Below the pieces are notes generated by a model. The model was not told the DNA's origin. It did not search any database and saw only the letters and a program-made list of their open reading frames with translations. From assembly GCF_963082655.1 (NCBI RefSeq), contig NC_081553.1:59967571-60031570 (forward strand): a stretch of DNA of 64,000 nt. The letters run 5' to 3'. The position numbers and the translations under genes were made by a program. Positions 52,741 through 62,110 of this stretch are shown here, piece by piece. The DNA comes from Stomoxys calcitrans (lineage: Eukaryota > Arthropoda > Insecta > Diptera > Muscidae). Every line of letters starts with the position of its first letter. The stretch's first letter is position 1.

Positions 52741-54235
52741 CATGCATGGTCATTTCTTAGGACAATGTCCTCATTAGGGGAGGGATGGCACCCCAGACAT
52801 TTCGACTCAAATATGGATATCAAATTCGTGCTGCACTTCCAAATTCCTTTAATTTGACCCCCATATTGGCATGGCCGGTAAATATGAACCGTTTGGGGGC
52901 TGGGCGGCCACTGTCACTTAGCAACAGATATAAAATTGGTTCCTTATTCCCAACGGAAATGAAGTTCAGTTAAGGGGGTGCTTTAGGGCGCAGCCCAAAA
53001 CAATTGTTTCCAAAATTGGATATCAAATTCGCTTTTTTTACTCTCAAATACCTTACATTTGAGTCCCATATTATCATAATGGGGCAAAAAGCCCATTTGA
53101 CGTATCTTTAGAAGGAAAAGCGCCACCTAGATTTGAACGCAAATTTTAATGTCATATTCGTAATCTACTCCCTAATACCTTTGAGTCCCATATAGCCATG
53201 GTCGGCTAATATGCCAATTTGGGGGTGGGCGACCTTCCATTACTCGGACCTAATATTTTGTTCCATATTTGTAATCTACTGCCTAATACTTTTCATTTGA
53301 GTCCCATATTGACATGAACATCCAATATATCAGTTTTGAGGAGTTTTGGGGTTGAGAGGGGGGGGGGGAGCTGGTCACTAGGACCCAAATTTTAGTACTA
53401 TATTCGTTTTCTAGTCTCCAATACCTCTCATTTGATACCTATATTGTCGCGATCGGTCCACTTTTGATTTTGGGTTGTATTTTTGGCATAAGGCGGAGGG
53501 TCCGTCCCCCTTCCGATACCGAAAAATTATATAGCCTATTTTTCCTTCCAGAGAAAACTACAGAACACGCGAAAATTGCGAGAAAATCGGTTCTGCCGTT
53601 TTTCAGTCCATACAAAACAAACAAACCGAGTCCCATACATCAGTGATTGGATAATGTGCCCATTTTGGGTGATTTTGTGGGGGTGGGGTGACCCCCTGTA
53701 CTTCGACATTAATTTGTATGCCACATCGTAATCTACTCACGCATAATTTTCATTTGATACCCATATTGTCCTTATCGGTCCACTTTTGATTTTGAGTGGT
53801 GTTTTTGGGGTAACGGTGGAGGGTCCGCCCCCTTCCGTTATCAGTAAATTATAAAGCCTTTTCCTACTTCCTGACCATATTCGTAATCTACTCCCGAATA
53901 CCTTTCATTTGAGTCCCATATTGTCATGATTGTCAAATATACCTATTTTAAGGGGTTTTGAGGCTCGGGCGGCCCCCCCGGGTACTTGGACCCAACTTTT
54001 ATTATGAAATTCGTACTCTACTCTTGAATAACTTTCATTTCAATCCCATATTGTCCCGATCGTTCCACTTTTATTTTTGGGTAGTACTTTTATGGTAAAG
54101 GGGAGGGTCCGCCCCCCTCCCGATATCAAATAATTATATAGCCTATGTTTCCTTCCAGACCAACCTAAACAATCTGTGAAAATTTCCAGGCAATCGGTTC
54201 AGCCGTTTTTAAGTCTATACGGAACAAACAAACAC
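52741..54235 (+). repeat. K-family repeat block
   Basis: At least seven units, with three K ends ('CGGTTCTGCCGTTTTTCAGT' near 53588, ATCGGTTCAGCCGTTTTTAA near 54193, plus internal partial ends). This suggests K is an element with a defined 3' end and several copies inserted next to or into one another. Confidence 0.65.
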
Positions 54236-54696
54236 CTAGCTATACCCTCTACTTGGTTCAATAACTCGACAAAAGGCACATTTTCAAAATGGCAACAGGT
54301 CCGCTTGCCGATGACGGGCCCTACCCGATTTATTCGTTCACTTTGTTATTTACCAGGAAGCATCGGAATATATATATGCGCCAATTTTCAAAAAACCTAT
54401 TTAATAACCCTATCGAGTGTATTAAAGCAGACCCCAAACCTCTTCGCTGACATTATCTTGGAGCCATCAATAAAGACAGAGATTACAATGTCCTCAAACA
54501 CGGCGTCCGCCTTTCAATCCTTTTTTCGGTAGTATCTAAAAGATCTTTTATCGATTCGATCTCGATTACAGGTAGTCTAAGACCTTCTTGAGTCCTCCCT
54601 TCATGTCTATTGTATACAGTATGAAACTTTGGATGCAGGTACTATCAAATCGATATCGATGTCAAGAAGTCTGAAACCATCCTCAATTTTCCTTTT
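54236..54696. other. Unassigned sequence
   Basis: No supported gene; the ORF reaching 54532 has no recognisable domain. Confidence 0.4.
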
Positions 54697-54812
54697 CATA
54701 CCCTCCACCATAGGATAGGGGTACACTAATATTTCGAATTTCGAATATTTCGAGTAGTTACAAACAGAATTACGAAATTAGTATACCCCTATCCAATGGG
54801 GGAGGGTATAAA
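54697..54812. repeat. Foldback made of two H-family 5' ends
   Basis: ATACCCTCCACCATAGGATA at the left and its counterpart CTATCCAATGGGGGAGGGTA at the right face each other, with 'CGAATTTCGAATATTTCG' in between. It looks like a minimal element of two inverted H ends with the body lost. Confidence 0.65.
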
Positions 54813-54825
54813 AACGAAGGATATT

Positions 54826-54945
54826 GAAAACGGATCATACCTACGTTGAAGACCCCCGCAAACGTTTTACAGACTATGATTAGCGTGTCTGCACCTCGAA
54901 TATCCGCACGGTTTATAGAGAGGGTGCAGCTGCCACCTCTTAGGC
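54826..54945 (+). pseudogene. RTE endonuclease N-terminal fragment
   Basis: Reads VEDPRKRFTDYD then, after a stop, VCTSNIRTVYREGAA. It aligns with VDDPRKRKKDHDLRICTWNVRTLYREGA of copy A (43940-44035). The Trp-Asn pair is Ser-Asn here. It is the 5' part of copy B, separated from the RT by an H fragment. Confidence 0.7.
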
Positions 54946-54974
54946 ACAGATTCGTATTTTGTGTATACGCAGGT

Positions 54975-55130
54975 TAAGTTCGTGAACAGGCAAAATCGGA
55001 TCATATTTAGATAAAGCTACCATATAGACCGATCTCCCGGTTTTGGATTCTTGAGCCTATAAAAGCTGCATTTATTATACGATTTCGTTGAAATTTTTAA
55101 CCGCTTGTTGCACTAAGGCCCCCGATATCC
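54975..55130 (+). repeat. H-family fragment
   Basis: One repeat unit ('ATAAAGCTACCATATAGACC', 'GAGCCTATAAAAGCTGC'). Confidence 0.6.
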
Positions 55131-55675
55131 AAACCGAAAATGAAAATGAAACAATTAAACTTCAAACCAACAGCTTTGATATAAGCACATCCTCCTACAC
55201 AGACAAAAAAGGTAAACTGATAACAGATACATATAGTGTGCTTAGGTCATGGAAAGAACACATATCCCAGCTGCTGGCATCTGATGATGAAGACCATGAG
55301 TATACTGCAGAACCAATCCCTGATGATGGTATAGAATGTTTACCTCCTAGTCAGAATGAGGTCCAAGTAGCAGTGACCCGACTAAAGAACAACACGGCAG
55401 CAGGAGCCGACGGGTTACCCGCTGAACTTTTTAAGACCGGAAGCGACACGCTGATAAGGTGTATGCATCAGCTTATCTGCGCAATCTGGCTAGAAGAATG
55501 CCTTACCGCTGATTGGAACCCCAGCTTAAAATGTCCCATACACAAGAAAGGAGACGAGACGGAATGTGCCAACTACAGAGGAATAAGCCTCCTCCCCATC
55601 GCATACAAGATACTCTCGAGCGTAGTGTGTGAAAGATTAAAACCTAAGGTCAACGAGATAATTGGGCCTTATTAA
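55088..55675 (+). pseudogene. RTE copy B RT, fingers region
   Basis: A 195-codon frame: VLRSWKEHISQLLASDDEDH, then VTRLKNNTAAGADGLPAELF (RT block 1), LEECLTADWNPSLKCPIHKK and ECANYRGISLLPIAYKILSS (block 2). It ends at a TAA where family members read YQCGF. The first residues lie in H-derived sequence and are not part of the RTE protein. Confidence 0.8.
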
Positions 55676-55794
55676 TGCGGCTTTAAACCTGGTAAATCCA
55701 CCCTAGACCAGATATTCACACTGTGCCAAATCCTGGAAAAGACCTGCCATCTCTTTGTTGACTACAAAGCCGCTTTCGAAAGGTATTTCAAGCC

Positions 55795-55996
55795 ATGTCT
55801 GAGTTTGGTATCCCTGCAAAATTAATAAGACTCTGCAGGATGACACTCGCTGATACGCGTTCCTCAGTAAGAATAGGAAAGAATCTCTCCGAACCATTTA
55901 ATACCAAACGAGGTTTCAGACAAGGAGACAGCCTATCGTATGATCACTTTAATATACTGCTGGAGAAGATTATACGAGCCGCAGATCTGAATTGAT
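55795..55996 (+). pseudogene. RTE copy B RT, palm region
   Basis: MSEFGIPAKLIRLCRMTLAD, then NTKRGFRQGDSLSYDHFNIL (the G-Q-G block) and RAADLN before a TGA. Nearly identical to 45798-45926 in copy A over their shared part. Confidence 0.75.
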
Positions 55997-56022
55997 ATGG
56001 CACACTAATCACAAGAGAACAC

Positions 56023-56846
56023 ATGCTACTCGCCTATGACGACGACATCGATATCATAGGTCGGTCACCGGAAGTAGTAACTGCAGTCTTTGAAAGAATC
56101 GAAAGAGAGTCAGTGAAAATGGGTCTGGCAGTAAATGGAGATAAGACGAAATGGATGGTTTCAACTCCCAAAAAGCCTTGCACAACCGAGCAGATAAGGA
56201 AAATGGAGAAAGTTGGGAACCACAACTTTGAGGTTGTCAGAAATTTTATCTACCTCGGCACTGCCGTAACCGAAACGAATGACACCAGTTTTGAGATTAA
56301 ACGAAGAATAATACCGGCAAACAGATGCTACTTTGGACTAAGTAAGCAGCCGTTTAGAAACAAGGCCACCTCTCGACAGACGAAGATTACACTATACAAG
56401 ACCCTGATACTACCCGTGCTGTTATATGGTTCTGAGGCATGGGTACTTATAAAAGCAGAAGAGGCAGTACTTGGAGTATTTGAGAGAAAGATTCTTCGTA
56501 AAATATATGAACCGGATTGCGTTAATGGAGAATATAGGGGAAGTATGAACCACGAGCTGTATGTCGACTGTATGACGACGATAGCATCGTTACGCGCATC
56601 AAAATACAACGGCTGCTTTGGCTAGGTCATGTTGTCAGAATGGATGAAGAAGGTCCAGCAAAGAAGTCTTTTGAAGGCAAACACGGTGGTACATGCAAAC
56701 CGGGAAGACCACAAGCCCAATGGAAAGATCAAGTGGTGGGAGACACCTCGAAACTTTGTGTCAGAGAATTTAGCATGAGCGCAGAAGATCGAGGCGCTAG
56801 GAACGCTATTATACGTTCGGCTAGTGGAACAAATATTCTGTTATAG
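56023..56846 (+). pseudogene. RTE copy B RT active-site block and C-terminus
   Basis: The frame starts LLAYDDDIDIIGRS (YDDD at 56035-56046, alanine to aspartate against the usual YADD). It continues through NGDKTKWMVST, FIYLGTAVTETNDTSFEIKR, CYFGLSKQ, LYKTLILPVLLYGSEAWVL and FERKILRKIYEP to 56625. After a frameshift the C-terminus MDEEGPAKKSFEGKHGGT.. runs to 56846. Both catalytic aspartates remain, but the preceding small residue is changed. Confidence 0.75.
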
Positions 56847-56868
56847 CCAATTAAACTAAAGTAAAGTA

Positions 56869-57105
56869 TTGGCTTGCCCAAAAACTAATTGCGGATTTTT
56901 CATATAGTCGGCGTCGACAATTTTGTTCACAGCTTGTGACTCTGTAATTGCATTCTTTCTTCTGTCAGTTATCAGCTGTTACTTTCAGCTTGCTTTAGAA
57001 AAAAAGTGTAAAAAAAGTATATTTGATTACAGTTCATTCTAAGTATTATTAAAAATGCATTTACTTCCTTTTAAAAAATCCGCAATTACTTTTTGGGCAA
57101 CCCAA
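56869..57105 (+). mobile_element. 237-bp mariner-type MITE
   Basis: TA at 56867-56868 and 57106-57107. Same ends and interior as 48808-49044, with a few substitutions. It sits exactly at the 3' end of RTE copy B. Confidence 0.85.
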
Positions 57106-57114
57106 TACATATCA

Positions 57115-58545
57115 TTGAAATTTAAAACTCCCCCTTACCCTAATTTTCAAAAATGTTAGATCTGGGAAATGGGTGGTGTGATTTAAGCCAAATTATGTGT
57201 GCTCTCTTATAGTTACCTAAAAACAAAAATTTGGCATCCAAATTTCGGATGGGGTACCTAGGGGGACCACCCCACCCCCAAAACCTAACAAATAGAAATA
57301 GACCAATCACAACAATATAGGACTCGAATGTCAGGTATTTGCGAGTAAAATACAAATCTGATATCCAAATGGGGAACAAAGTTTCTGGGGGTCTACCCCT
57401 ACCCCAAAACAACCCCCAAAAATAACTTATTTACTGACCATGGGCCGCCCATCCTCGAGAACATCCCCCAAAGAGGACGCATTCACGACCATAGCAATGT
57501 GGGGCTCAAATGAAAGGTCTTTGGAAGAAAAATACAAATTTGATATCAATATTCGGGAAAAGTGTCTATGGGGCCACCCCACTACCATAACACCACCCAG
57601 ATAGGAAGTATTGGTTTGCCCAAAAAGTAATTGCGGATTTTTTAAAAGAAAGTAAATGCATTTTTAATAAAACTTAGAATGAACTTTAATCAAATATACT
57701 TTTTTTACACTTTTTTTCTAAAGCAAGCTAAAAGTAACAGCTGATAACTGACAGAAGAAAGAATGCAATTACAGAGTCACAAGCTGTGAAAAAATTTGTC
57801 AACGTCGACTATATGAAAAATCCGCAATTACTTTTTGGGCAACCAATATTTGTTGACCATTGCAATATGAGGGTCAAATAAGCTCAAAACACCCCCAAAC
57901 CGGTCAAGTTTGCCGACTATGGAAAAATGGTGCTCAAATGAAAGGTATTTGGGAGTAGACTATGAATCTGATATCAACACCAACTGTCTAGGGGACGTCC
58001 CACTCTCAAAACAACCCCCCAAGTAGGACGTATTTGCTCACCAAGACAATTTGGGTCTTCATGACAGTGGAGCTCGATATTCATAGTTTTTCAAGCCCAT
58101 ACCCCAAACCGGGCATATTTGCTAGCTTTTGCAATAAGGAGTTTAATTGAAATTGGAAAACGGGTTTTTATATCCAATTTTGAGGCCAATGGCAATATGG
58201 GGATCAAATAAATGATATATGGATATATGAGAATAGAGAACGTTGCTAATTTCTTTTCAGGGCTAAGTGTTTGGGAGACTATCCCACTCTTCAAAACACA
58301 CCTAAATCGAGCATATTAATTGACCATGTGATGTGGGGCTTAAGTGAAGGGTATTAGGGGCAGAGCAAGAGTTGATACCCACTTTCGGGACCTATTTCCT
58401 AGGGGTCTGGTGAGCAATATGGGGCTCAAATAAAGGTATTTGGGAGTAGAATATGAATTTAATGTCCAAATGTAGGACCATGTGTTTAGGGCATCACTCC
58501 TTCCTCGAAACACCCCCCAAAGGCAGCAGAGCGGGTCCAGTTCAG
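57115..58545 (-). repeat. K-family repeat block with an internal MITE
   Basis: Minus-orientation K units ('CAAATGAAAGGTATTTGGGAGT', 'CTCAAAACACCCCCAA'). The MITE at 57611-57846 interrupts one unit. Confidence 0.65.
57611..57846 (-). mobile_element. 237-bp-class mariner MITE, minus orientation
   Basis: TA at 57609-57610 and 57847-57848; 236 bp. The interior is the reverse complement of the 48808 copy (AGCAAGCTAAAAGTAACAGC). Confidence 0.85.
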
Positions 58546-59545
58546 CTAGTTTACTAATACGGAAAGGTTTGGTATTTTATTGTCCCCCAATTTACCTCTC
58601 TAATGCCACTGTCTCTGATAACCAACATTGGAGTACTATGCAAGTGCTGACCCTCAACTCCATCGTTTAAAGAGGAATACACTGTCATGGTTGTAGGAAA
58701 ACATTTACTGTTGTGCGATTTATAGTCAAAGATAAGCGTTAATAAATTAATTAGAAATATTGAAATGGCTAAACGCGAAGTAAACAAAACAAAAGGGGTG
58801 CCCCTCCCCTAGTAACGTAAACAGAACACCAATGACCATACAACGACCATGGTTAGTTAGTCCACACAACTAAGCAAAAAGCTAAAGAGACACGTTTGGA
58901 GCGAACTATCAAACAACAAGAATGGCAAGGACATCCAATTACACATGGAGATGTGTGGCCATGTGATTGTGTGTGTGTGTGTGAGTGCTAGTTACAGTTT
59001 TAAATAGCCATGATTTGTGAGAGCATACAAGGATGGCCACCCCACCCCACATAATGTGGAATCCCTTATTGCCGATAGTAGTTGTAAATGTTTGGCAGTA
59101 TGCAAGGTACTTACCATAAATGCTTCAAGAATTGTGGATATGAAACTGTCATTTGCTTATCGTCCTGGTACTTTTCTCTTTACAACATGAATTGTTTTAT
59201 TAATTTTACAATAGATTTTTGTGAACATTTCTTTTAAGTTCCTTAATGTGTTGTAGGAAAAAATATGTAAAATTTTCTATAACCTTTGGTCATAGACACC
59301 ATGGGTCTTTATTTGGAGCAGACAGGCCACTTGGACAAAGTTTTATACTTTTGCTTAAGGTTTCTTTTTTTTCATTTTTCATTTTTCATTACTTTGACAA
59401 AGTTTTTGCTTGAGCTACGTTTTTTAAAATAGAATTAAAAAGTTTGTTTCCTTTCCTGTTTTTTGCACCTTTTTTCGCATTCAGTTTCGTTAGGTTTTTT
59501 CCGGGCGCCGCTTTAGACACAAAGAAAAGCCCACAGGATTTTCAT
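58546..59545. other. AT-rich unassigned sequence
   Basis: A GT run near 58970-58983 and T runs. No gene recognised. Confidence 0.4.
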
Positions 59546-59559
59546 CTTAAGGTGGCAAA

Positions 59560-61000
59560 AATTCCAGCAAACAAAATATGAGGGTGGTATGAAGAGATTG
59601 GGAAATGACATCACATCGTATCTTCATGCCCAGAACATCAACACCATCTGACTGCTCAATATCTATAACGTCGATAGATATCGACGATTGAAGTGGGTTA
59701 GTGAATCGCTTGTGAGACAAGAAACAGCACTGCGTCTTCTGTGCGTTAAAGTCTGTCATGTTCATTCTACCCCACTCGGAAATGACCAACAAATCTTGGG
59801 AGGGCGTCTCATCCATAATGCGCCTCCTGTCCACAATTTCTTGAGGACTGGGCCTATGATCGAATGAATATGAATGACACAGACTACTCTCATCGGATAA
59901 TGAGTAGACTGGATTCGAAGTCTGACCAAATAAATCGTCAATGAAAATATGAAAAAGGAAAGGGGAAAGGACAGAGCCTTGTGGCACACTTGCGGTCAAT
60001 GTAAAGGGTGATTTTTTTGAGGTTAGGATTTTCATGCATTAGTATTTGGCAGATCACGTGGGATTTCAGACATGGTGTCAAAGAGAAAGATGCTCAGTAT
60101 GCTTTGACATTTCATCATGAATAGACTTACTAACGAGCAACGCTTGCAAATCATTGAATTTTATTACCAAAATCAGTGTTCGGTTCGAAATGTGTTCAAA
60201 TTTTGACAAATTTTGTTCAGCGATGAGGCTCATTTCTGGTTGAATGGCTACGTAAATAAGCAAAATTGCCGCATTTGGAGTGAAGAGCAACCAGAAGCCG
60301 TTCAAGAACTGCCCATTCATCCCGAAAAATGCACTGTTTGGTGTGGTTTGTACGCTGGTGGAATCATTGGACCGTATTTTTTCAAAGATGCTGTTGGACG
60401 CAACGTTACGGTGAATGAACACATTTCGAACCGAACACTGATTTTGGTAATAAAATTCAATGATTTGCAAGCGTTGCTCGTTAGTAAGTCTATTAATGAT
60501 GAAATGTCAAAGCATACTGAGCATCTTTCTCTTTGACACCATGTCTGAAATCCCACGTGATCTGTCAAATACTAATGCATGAAAATCCTAACCTCAAAAA
60601 AATCACCCTTTATAATCATCGGATGAGAACCCATCTACAACAACTCGTATAGTGTGATCTCTGAGAAAGCTCGATATAAATCGAACGAAGTTATTACCTA
60701 TGAACGTTCGCAACCTTCCAACGTGCTGGGAAAACACCCGCAACGGTAAGCAAGGTTGAAAAGGTTGCGTAGTGGACGAGCAGGCATCGAAGAACACTTA
60801 CAAAGGACAAGTGTTGATATACCGTTCGGGCCCGGAGATCGATTAACGTCGAGATCCGCAAGGACCCTTTTAATTCCACGTGTTCGAAAGAATATCTGAG
60901 GCCTCGAACTAGGTACACTATCAATCACGGGGAATGGTTGATTGCTAAACGGCAAGGAAGAATTTCCTGCAAACATTTCAGTCAGTAGATTAGCGTAATG
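59560..61000 (-). pseudogene. Jockey/CR1-like reverse transcriptase, split by a MITE
   Basis: Minus strand. 61000-60700 reads GIKRVLADLDVNRSPGPNGI (RT block 1) and LFNLAYRCGCFPSTLEG; the frame below it reads FVRFISSFLRDHTIRVVVDG up to the MITE at 60610. After the MITE: TLTASVPQGSVLSPFLFHIF, SLSDESSLCHS (the FADDS block with the first aspartate position altered, about 59885-59900), SEWGRMNMTDFNAQKTQ and DVLGMKIRCDV. The element ends at about 59565, before the thumb. The TA insertion lies between a codon for DYKG/A and ASVPQG. A large part between blocks 1 and A is missing. No RNase H is present. Confidence 0.7.
60004..60610 (+). mobile_element. 607-bp mariner-type MITE, second copy
   Basis: TA at 60002-60003 and 60611-60612; arms 60004-60198 and 60416-60610. 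It differs from the 47761 copy at only a few positions (for example CATTCATCC for CATGCATCC, TATTAATGATG for TATTCATGATG). The high identity and clean ends point to recent movement. It interrupts the Jockey/CR1-like RT. Confidence 0.85.
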
Positions 61001-61009
61001 GTGCAGTAA

Positions 61010-61490
61010 TAACCTCGTCTTCTCACGATCCGGATCCCTCATAGGATTTTCGCTGTCCTACCGACCGTTTCGCTGTGCCTATCTTTCATTTCAGACGGCG
61101 CCATACCGAAAGGCTTAGGGTTAATCAATTTTGTAGACGGCAGTCCTATGACCTTCAATGCCAAATCGTCTGTGGCCCGGCATCCAACCAATGCATGTCG
61201 TGCCATCCTAGGAGAATTCGTTAATCTGCTTTTTTACTCCAAGACTGTTCATGACATTATCGTCCTGGTTGTTAATGCTTAATGGCCAGTTTACAGTCCG
61301 TGAATAGTCAGTTTCCTGTCCAAGATCACTCCTTAGTATTGGACCGTGTCACTTTTCGAAATCGTTCTATTGAGGGAACGTGCTAAGACAAATTGGCCCA
61401 CCTTCGTGAACAGCCAGATCTTGTCACGGGATACTTGAATGAGCCCTTTTTGAAGGCATGTCCTGAATGAGTACCGCTGCGTAAAACGAT
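61010..61490 (-). pseudogene. LINE family D fragment
   Basis: DNA colinear with 22255-22560 (61015-61300: 'TTAATCAATTTTGTAGACGGCAGTC', 'CCATCCTAGGAGAATTCGTTAATC'), then a jump to sequence homologous to 31070-31170 (61318-61420). On the minus strand it covers RT C-terminus and RNase H end with an internal deletion. Confidence 0.6.
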
Positions 61491-61493
61491 CCG

Positions 61494-62110
61494 TTTGTTG
61501 TTGTAGCCAAATTTTCATGGGAAAGCGGCAATCGTGGTCAAGTTTCTGCTTGTGAGCAAGCTCGTTCCGGTCCAAAGGATCCATCGCCTCAGGGACAAGG
61601 TGGCATTTAGCTATTTAAAGGCGCCAATAGCTCGCCTTGTCATATCGAACATCATAGGCACTCTGTATTTGATCAACAGCCGGTGCCGCCCGGCCTCTCA
61701 CTGAGACTCTCCGCTCGAAATCGCTGACTGACTGTTCGTGACTGCCATTGCAGCTATTCCGTATGGAGCATTTAAGCTCGTTCCGGTCTAAAGGACCCAT
61801 CGCCTCAGGCACAAGGTGCCATTTGGCTATTTAAAGGCGCCAATAGCTCGCCTTGTCATATCGAGCATCATAGGCACTCAGTATTTGAGCAACAGCCGGT
61901 GCCGCCCGGTCTCTCACTGAGACTCTCCGCTCGATATCGCTTATTATCCGCGACTGCCATTGCAGCTATTCCGTATGGAGCATTCAAATATCCCCAACCT
62001 GTGGACGCGCCCGGTAGCTCACTGCTAAGCTTCTTGTGACAGCAAAGAACAACACACAGATCGAACGTCAATGCTCCAGCCTGTGTGGTGCTCACAGCTT
62101 TCCCGTGCCG
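61494..62110 (-). mobile_element. CAA-tailed SINE-like element S2, long copy
   Basis: Minus strand: the head near 62105 (GAGCACCACACAGGCTGGAG) continues with GAGCTACCGGGCGCGTCCAC as in the RTE leader. Two tandem units follow, then the tail CTACAACAACAAAC (61507-61494). No coding region. It shares head and tail with the 177-bp insertion at 2535-2711. A short AAAAC is seen at both flanks, too short to count as proof of a target duplication. Confidence 0.6.
61561..61992 (-). repeat. 216-bp tandem duplication inside S2
   Basis: 'CTCGTTCCGGTC(C/T)AAAGGA' at 61561 and 61777. The two units are about 95% identical over 'CGCCAATAGCTCGCCTTGTC', 'CAACAGCCGGTGCCGCCCGG' and 'GCAGCTATTCCGTATGGAGC'. Confidence 0.85.

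Larger units (their letters stand above)
55131..56868 (+). mobile_element. RTE-clade LINE copy B (RT to 3' end)
   Basis: RT is readable from fingers to thumb, with the C-terminal region and the terminal ATTAAACTAAAGTAAAG. Breaks: a stop after IIGPY (55673-55675), two small deletions between 55745 and 55785 (the reading jumps from LEKT to CHLFVDYKAAFE), a stop at 55994-55996 and a frameshift near 56620. Overall more complete than copy A over the palm. Confidence 0.8.
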
